The position numbers and the translations under genes are program-made. Shown here piece by piece: positions 59,665 through 64,000 of a stretch of DNA of 64,000 nucleotides. How positions within the stretch are numbered: position 1 is the stretch's first letter; each line of letters opens with the position of its first letter. The DNA is taken from assembly GCA_024134725.1 (NCBI GenBank), contig CP099863.1, forward strand, positions 2,849,258 through 2,913,257, written 5' to 3'. The notes below the pieces were generated by a model that was given only the letters and a program-made list of their open reading frames with translations, was not told where the DNA came from and ran no database searches. Source of the stretch: Bacillus sp. 1780r2a1 (GTDB lineage Bacteria > Bacillota > Bacilli > Bacillales > Bacillaceae_H).

Positions 59665-61134
59665 TTATACCATTGCTGGTTGTTCTTTTGTTTTTCCGTC
59701 TTTTAACTTTTCCACGATATCTCGTGCCACCCATACGCCACAAGCACTTGCTTGAGCTAATCCTCGTGTAATTCCAGCACCATCTCCTCCAACGTATAAA
59801 CCTGAAATCTCTGTCTCAAAGCGATCGGTTAACTTTGGACGCGCAGAGTAAAACTTTGCTTCTACCCCATAGAAAAGCGTGTGTTCAGAAGCTAAACCTG
59901 GCGTTACATGATCCAGTGCTTCGGTCATTTCAATTAAACTCTTCATTGTATTGTAAGGGAGAACAAGTCCAAGATCTCCAGGGACTGCTTCTTTTAACGT
60001 TGGTTCTAAGAACCCTTCTTTAATACGAGTTGGTGTTGAACGTCGGCCTTTTAAAATATCACCGTACTTCTGTACGACTAAGCCTCCATTTGATAGCATG
60101 TTTGCTAGCCTTGATACTTCGTGTGCATATTCGTTTGGTTGATCAAATGGATCTGAAAATTTATGAGATACAAGCAGTGCAAAGTTCGTATTCTTACTAC
60201 CTAGCTTTGGATCTTTGTACGCATGACCGTTTGCTAACATAATGCCTGAATGATTTTCAACAACTACATGCCCTGAAGGATTACTACAGAACGTTCTTAC
60301 CTGCGTACCAACTGATGTATTATAAATAAATTTACCTTCATATAAGTGCTTATTAATCTCTTCCATTACAATATCCGAAGTCTCAACACGGACTCCAATA
60401 TCGACTTGGTTGTTAATCATTTTTAATCGGCGTTTTTTTAATAAATCAGTCATCCATTTTGAACCATCTCGTCCTGGAGATACAACGACTTTATCAGCAG
60501 TTAGTACTTCTCCATTTTTAAGTTCAATCCCACGAACAATATGCTTTCCATCAACTTTCTCTGTAACAAAATCAGCAACTTCCGTTTTATACTGCATGTC
60601 GATGCGTTCTTTTAAATATTCATAAATACTCTTCAAAATTTCTAAGTTTTGTTCTGTCCCTAAGTGACGAACTTGTGCACGCAATAACTTTAAGCCTGCT
60701 GCGTAGCCACGTTTTTCAATTTCACGTACTTTGTCAGTTAATGGGTCCGTAATCGAATCTGTTGCCCCATGCTTTAAGTTAATTTCATCTACATATTTAA
60801 TTAAATCGACAACCTGTGATTCAGGAAGATAATCTGTCATCCATCCTCCAAATTCACTTGTGATATTAAATTTCCCATCTGAATATGCGCCTGCTCCACC
60901 AAATCCATTGGTAATTGAACAAGCGGGTAAACAGCCTGCAAAATCTTTTTTGTTATTTGCCGGCGGACATTTTTCTATCTTTTTTTGAAGAATCGGACAA
61001 TTTCTTCGGTAAATATCGTGTCCTTTATCAATTAACAATACTTTTGCTTCAGGTAGTTTTAGCGTTAATTCATAACAAGTAAAAATTCCAGCTGGGCCTG
61101 CTCCTACAACAATTACATCATAATTTTGATTCAT
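59665..61134 (-). CDS. FAD-dependent dehydrogenase (COG2509 type)
   Basis: 489 residues. The N-terminal FAD Rossmann motif is DVIVVGAGPAGIFTCYELT. A cysteine-rich stretch follows (NCPILQKKIEKCPPANNKKD, then FAGCLPACSITNGFGGAG; four Cys in about 35 residues). The C-terminal FAD motif is GLYVGGDGAGITRGLAQASA. The Cys-rich segment is typical of COG2509 proteins and may hold an iron-sulfur centre or disulfide. The substrate is unknown. Single gene with its own terminator. Confidence 0.9.
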   Translation of the reverse strand: MNQNYDVIVVGAGPAGIFTCYELTLKLPEAKVLLIDKGHDIYRRNCPILQKKIEKCPPANNKKDFAGCLPACSITNGFGGAGAYSDGKFNITSEFGGWMTDYLPESQVVDLIKYVDEINLKHGATDSITDPLTDKVREIEKRGYAAGLKLLRAQVRHLGTEQNLEILKSIYEYLKERIDMQYKTEVADFVTEKVDGKHIVRGIELKNGEVLTADKVVVSPGRDGSKWMTDLLKKRRLKMINNQVDIGVRVETSDIVMEEINKHLYEGKFIYNTSVGTQVRTFCSNPSGHVVVENHSGIMLANGHAYKDPKLGSKNTNFALLVSHKFSDPFDQPNEYAHEVSRLANMLSNGGLVVQKYGDILKGRRSTPTRIKEGFLEPTLKEAVPGDLGLVLPYNTMKSLIEMTEALDHVTPGLASEHTLFYGVEAKFYSARPKLTDRFETEISGLYVGGDGAGITRGLAQASACGVWVARDIVEKLKDGKTKEQPAMV

Positions 61135-61302
61135 CGATACATTCCCCCGTTAACCTTTTTCATTTCAATCAACCGTTTTTATTTATTATTCGGTTATCTT
61201 CTAGCCATTTGATACTATATCAAACAAAAACGCTTACGTCAACAATAAACACGAACATTATAAAAAAATAAAATTATAATATTCGCTTTTGACGTATACA
61301 CA

Positions 61303-61353
61303 AAAAAGCCAGCGAATAAATAGTACCACTACTATACATTCACTGGCTCTTTT
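61303..61353 (-). terminator. terminator overlapping the end of the PAS kinase gene
   Basis: AAAAGAGCCAGTGAAT pairs with ATTCGCTGGCTTTTTT on the leftward strand around a 20-base loop that contains the stop codon. Confidence 0.7.
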
Positions 61354-62729
61354 ACATGCGGAATCGCAATTTCAACTTTTGTGCCTACCCCTATTTGACT
61401 TGTAAATGAAATATGCCCCTGATGCTGTTCAATAATTTGATAGCTGACCATCAGACCTAAGCCTGTTCCCGTTTGCTTCGTAGAATAGAACGGCTCACCT
61501 AAACGAGCTAGTGATTGTTCGTCTATTCCACAACCCTGATCTTCAATTGTTACTACGCCATATCCGTTTCTTTTTTCTGTTCTAACCGTTACTACACCTT
61601 TATCCATTGATTCCAATGAATTTTGAATAAGGTTTATGAATACTTGCTTTAATGCATTCTCCTCACAGAGAATTTCAATGTCTCCTTCGAGAAAACTTTT
61701 AATTTCACTATTTTTATAATTTGCATGAGTAGTAAGCAGTAACGTTACATGATTTAAAATTTGGTGAAGGCTTTTCTTCTTAAAAGGGTGCTCGCTTTTT
61801 GGCTTTGCCAGCGTTAAAAACTCTTGAATAATTGATTCAACGCGATTCAGTTCTTCTAGCATAATATCATGGTAGGATTTATTATACTGCTGAGATGCAT
61901 TTAATAATTGTACAAACCCTTTAACTGCAGTCAATGGGTTTCTTATTTCATGGGCTACGCCAGCTGCTAACTTGCTCACCATCATGAGCTTTTCAGACTT
62001 ACTTGCCATTTCATCATACTTCTTTCGATCAGTTACATCACGAATAATATACTGAATGGCATCTTCGCCTTTAAATTTAATTTTTGTTGCAGAAGATTCA
62101 ATACTAACCACTCCGCGCTTAGTTAATAACTTCACTTCAGCCCGAGGGCGAATAGACATTCCTTTCATGAGCTGATTCATTCGTTTTTTTACGATTTCTA
62201 GATGTTCTGGATGGATGAAGTGAAGCCAATATCGCCCTAGATAGTCCGCTTTTTTAGTTCCACCAAGCATACGCACACCAGCTGGGTTTATGTATTGAAT
62301 CTTGCCTTCTTGGGTAACGATAAAAGCATCTTGACTCTGCTTTACAAACTGTTTGTACTGCTTCATTTTCCGGATAACTTCCTCTTGCTTTTCAAAACTA
62401 GAAGAAAATTCCTTCCACTGTACAACAAGAAGATGAGGTTGCTCTTTCATTCTCTGAATATGAATATGTATAGGCACTTGTTGGTTTATTTGCTTGTTCA
62501 GTACAACCACTTCTTCTTCACAATTATGAAGAGGAGCAATATCAGCTTTTTTAATTAAAAATTGGCTAACGTGCTGAAAGACATTGGAAGAAAGAAGTTG
62601 CTCTTTTTCTTTCTTAAATAGATGTGCACAAGCATCATTTAAAGCTTGAACTTCTCCATTAAGATCCATGATAAGCATGGGTGTTAACGACATTGAAAAT
62701 AGCTGTTCATATAGCCTTTCTTGATCCAT
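61332..62729 (-). CDS. cytoplasmic PAS histidine kinase, sporulation-kinase type
   Basis: 465 residues from ATG 62729, five bases after GAAGGTG; the frame remains open upstream but has no start site. Two PAS domains (about 1-60, LFSMSLTPMLIMDLNGEVQ; about 125-235, QDAFIVTQEGKIQYINPAG) are followed by HisKA with His260 in LAAGVAHEIRNPLTAVKGF and HATPase_c (N box NLIQNSLESM, G boxes DQGCGID and GTGLGLMVSYQII). There are no membrane helices. The H-box sequence is that of the KinA/KinE phosphorelay kinases. No response regulator lies nearby, so it is an orphan, expected to feed Spo0F. Confidence 0.88.
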   Translation of the reverse strand: MDQERLYEQLFSMSLTPMLIMDLNGEVQALNDACAHLFKKEKEQLLSSNVFQHVSQFLIKKADIAPLHNCEEEVVVLNKQINQQVPIHIHIQRMKEQPHLLVVQWKEFSSSFEKQEEVIRKMKQYKQFVKQSQDAFIVTQEGKIQYINPAGVRMLGGTKKADYLGRYWLHFIHPEHLEIVKKRMNQLMKGMSIRPRAEVKLLTKRGVVSIESSATKIKFKGEDAIQYIIRDVTDRKKYDEMASKSEKLMMVSKLAAGVAHEIRNPLTAVKGFVQLLNASQQYNKSYHDIMLEELNRVESIIQEFLTLAKPKSEHPFKKKSLHQILNHVTLLLTTHANYKNSEIKSFLEGDIEILCEENALKQVFINLIQNSLESMDKGVVTVRTEKRNGYGVVTIEDQGCGIDEQSLARLGEPFYSTKQTGTGLGLMVSYQIIEQHQGHISFTSQIGVGTKVEIAIPHVKEPVNV

Positions 62730-62847
62730 ATGTTCACCTTCAGTTATTAGGATAGTAATTATAGTATAATATGGAAAAATAACATTTGGCAAAATATTTT
62801 TATTTTTCCGAACAAAAATATTTTCCCAACCTTCGCATAAATGGAGC

Positions 62848-62881
62848 TCTTTCCACCCCGAAGTTTGAAAAGAGCTCTTTA
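62848..62881 (-). promoter_or_regulatory. inverted repeat after the YjcZ-type gene
   Basis: AAAGAGCTCTTT and GGAAAGAGCTCC face each other around about ten bases. No T run follows on the leftward strand, so termination here is doubtful. Confidence 0.4.
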
Positions 62882-62887
62882 GATAAA

Positions 62888-63031
62888 CTAGCAGATGTAA
62901 CTGCACCCAATGATAACTAATAAAATAAACAGCACAAGAATTAATGCAAATGAATTTCCTGATCCACAGTGGTGGTGGTGATACCCTCCAACCGGATAGT
63001 GACATTGATCATAGCAATCATAATTATACAT
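62888..63031 (-). CDS. YjcZ family sporulation peptide
   Basis: 47 residues from ATG 63031 after GAGGAGAG. The N-terminal part is rich in Tyr, Cys, His and Gly (MYNYDCYDQC, HHHHCGSG). The C-terminus is a hydrophobic helix with the family ending FALILVLFILLVIIGCSYIC, as in B. subtilis YjcZ and the SscA group, made in sporulating mother cells. The His4 and five Cys could bind metal. The precise function is unknown. Confidence 0.82.
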   Translation of the reverse strand: MYNYDCYDQCHYPVGGYHHHHCGSGNSFALILVLFILLVIIGCSYIC

Positions 63032-63118
63032 AGCAATCTCTCCTCATTCGTGATATTCGTTTAGCACATTGTTACTTTATGTTGTGAAAAAGCGATGTGT
63101 ATGTGCGAATGCCCATTT

Positions 63119-63529
63119 TTATTCTCCTTTTTTTATTGTCAAATTCTTCATTCCAAGGAGTATAAAACAAAGAATCGTTATCATTACAAGAACTGCACAG
63201 TACTTCTTGATAAGTGTAAGTAGAAAGCCTACATATGGAATATGGTAAGAGTATGATCCCACTACCCTTTCACCTGGCAAGACGGTATTGGCTTCTATCA
63301 CTACCAATGAGCTTTGTCGAGCAACTAGTACAACTCCTTCGGTATCCATATCTTGTGATGGCTGAAAAACGACTACTGACCCGCTTGGAACTCCCGGTCC
63401 ATCTTCTTGCTGTAACGTTACAGTAAATCCAAACAAAGCCGGTAATAAACTCGCAACAATAAGAGTAAAAAAAACGGCATAACACACAAGTACATACCGA
63501 AAGACGGTGAACCACATGCTTTCTTTCAT
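63119..63529 (-). CDS. SipW-like signal peptidase homologue lacking the catalytic Ser/Lys
   Basis: 136 residues; AAGGGGTG lies eight bases before the ATG. Two membrane helices (about 12-36 and 106-127) flank an S26B-like domain. PSGSVVVFQPSQDMDTEGVV aligns with the 'GSLVVVKP...GDVI' part of SipW, and GERVVGSYSYHIPYVGFLL with the end of the domain. The box with the nucleophile (SGSM-P) and the general-base region are missing and the domain is short. It is therefore probably not a peptidase. It is preceded by a 30-residue membrane peptide gene, 31 bases upstream. Confidence 0.65.
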   Translation of the reverse strand: MKESMWFTVFRYVLVCYAVFFTLIVASLLPALFGFTVTLQQEDGPGVPSGSVVVFQPSQDMDTEGVVLVARQSSLVVIEANTVLPGERVVGSYSYHIPYVGFLLTLIKKYCAVLVMITILCFILLGMKNLTIKKGE

Positions 63530-63560
63530 AATGCAGTCACCCCTTTTAGTAATTTAATAA

Positions 63561-63653
63561 CTAAAATGAGAAGACAATGAAATACAGTAATAGAAGAATG
63601 AGTCCAAATCCAGTGAGCATGATTTTGAGCATCTTCTCATAAAACAGCTTCAT
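63561..63653 (-). CDS. 30-residue membrane peptide, unknown
   Basis: The frame starts at ATG 63653, six bases after GAGGTG. MKLFYEKMLKIM is followed by a single hydrophobic helix (LTGFGLILLLLYFIVFSF). It lies 31 bases before the SipW-like gene on the same strand and is probably translated from the same mRNA. It is too short for a family call. It could be a partner of the SipW-like protein or a leader peptide. Confidence 0.55.
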   Translation of the reverse strand: MKLFYEKMLKIMLTGFGLILLLLYFIVFSF

Positions 63654-63830
63654 CCTCTTCACCTCTTTTACTTATAACCATTGCGGATTAACGGCTATGA
63701 TTCATTCTATTCAAGAAAAAGCAAGATGAAAGTTGGTCAATTGTTTTACAGCATAATTTATGAGTTTTAGCATATGTTTGGTTACGTATAGATTTCTTTT
63801 TCTACTCCGTATAACAGAGGAGCTGAACGC

Positions 63831-64000
63831 ATGGCTAATTATTCATTTGACCAATACATTAAAAAAGCAATGAAATATGATTTCTTATCAAACTACTACA
63901 AATATAGCGACCCTTCCCGTCATATTGCTTATTACGAAAAGCATTTATACTATGTGCAACAAGCAATCTTAGCAGGGGACCATACACAAGGACCACGAGT
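63831..64000 (+). CDS. start of a hypothetical protein (partial)
   Basis: The frame opens at ATG 63831, nine bases after GAGGAG, and runs off the window with 56 complete codons. The product begins MANYSFDQYIKKAMKYDFL and is helical, rich in Tyr and Lys. No signal peptide or known motif is seen in this part, so function is left open. Confidence 0.65.
   Translation, partial: MANYSFDQYIKKAMKYDFLSNYYKYSDPSRHIAYYEKHLYYVQQAILAGDHTQGPR

Noticed and set aside
62730-63005. N-terminal extension of the PAS kinase frame
   Set aside because: The extra 92 residues overlap the YjcZ-type gene, look non-coding, and the internal ATG at 62729 has a proper ribosome binding site.
63235-63515. Open frames on both strands overlapping the SipW-like gene
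   Set aside because: Shadows without ribosome binding sites; the leftward frame of 136 residues has a strong site and a recognisable domain.

Overview
The window reads as chromosomal DNA of a low-G+C, spore-forming Bacillaceae, most likely of the Bacillus/Priestia (B. megaterium-like) group. Signs of this are strong AGGAGG-type ribosome binding sites, some GTG/TTG starts, U-tailed hairpin terminators between most units, a gerA-type germination operon, spo0M, a YjcZ-type sporulation peptide, and a block syntenic with the B. subtilis yodL-yodT region. The species is inferred, not proven. There is no prophage, CRISPR array, rRNA or tRNA; the only mobile element is one IS3-family copy.

Layout. 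1-8.9 kb: end of an MscS channel gene, a secreted LysM-CAP protein, a CNNM/CorC-type transporter with a structured leader, a SAM-riboswitch-controlled MetE-like gene, sirtuin + UspA, a YuiA-like zinc peptide, pfkA, a NlpC/P60 cell-wall endopeptidase with a WalR-type box, and YjbQ. 9-12.7 kb: a three-gene germinant receptor. 12.7-24 kb: accessory envelope and membrane genes, including a DUF4397 surface protein with its own sortase, a GDPD phosphodiesterase, an ABC exporter, and a GNAT/beta-propeller pair. 23.8-24.9 kb: yidC2 preceded by a MifM-like arrest-peptide gene. 25.2-29.3 kb: a sucrose-type PTS module (EIIA, antiterminator, RAT/terminator, EIIBC, fructokinase). 29.5-36.3 kb: azoreductase with MhqR-like operators, a coat-like protein, a RodA homologue, a SulP transporter, deoD and several very small genes.

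36.4-52.8 kb corresponds to the B. subtilis yod block (yodL, yodM, yozD, yodN, yozE, yokU, kamA, yodP-Q-R-S-T). Here it is interrupted by a basic Ser/His/Arg-rich protein - Ser/Thr kinase - spo0M cluster, DUF2515, an acyltransferase, dat and an IS element that landed in the loop of the dat/yokU terminator. yodT to yokU looks like one operon for lysine to (acetyl-)beta-lysine chemistry. 53-54.6 kb: a dicarboxylate/glutamate symporter under a c-di-AMP (ydaO-type) riboswitch. 55.1-59.6 kb: a complete BceRS-BceAB peptide-antibiotic resistance module. 59.7-64 kb: an FAD dehydrogenase, a soluble PAS histidine kinase of the sporulation-kinase type, a YjcZ peptide, and a catalytically empty SipW-like protein with a 30-residue membrane peptide.

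The observations most worth following are: the mifM-yidC2 pair, whose arrest gene encodes the strand that masks the yidC2 ribosome binding site; the basic Ser-rich protein/kinase/Spo0M cluster; the dedicated sortase with a lipoprotein signal; the c-di-AMP switch on an amino-acid symporter; the leader hairpins of the CNNM gene; and the degenerate SipW-like operon.
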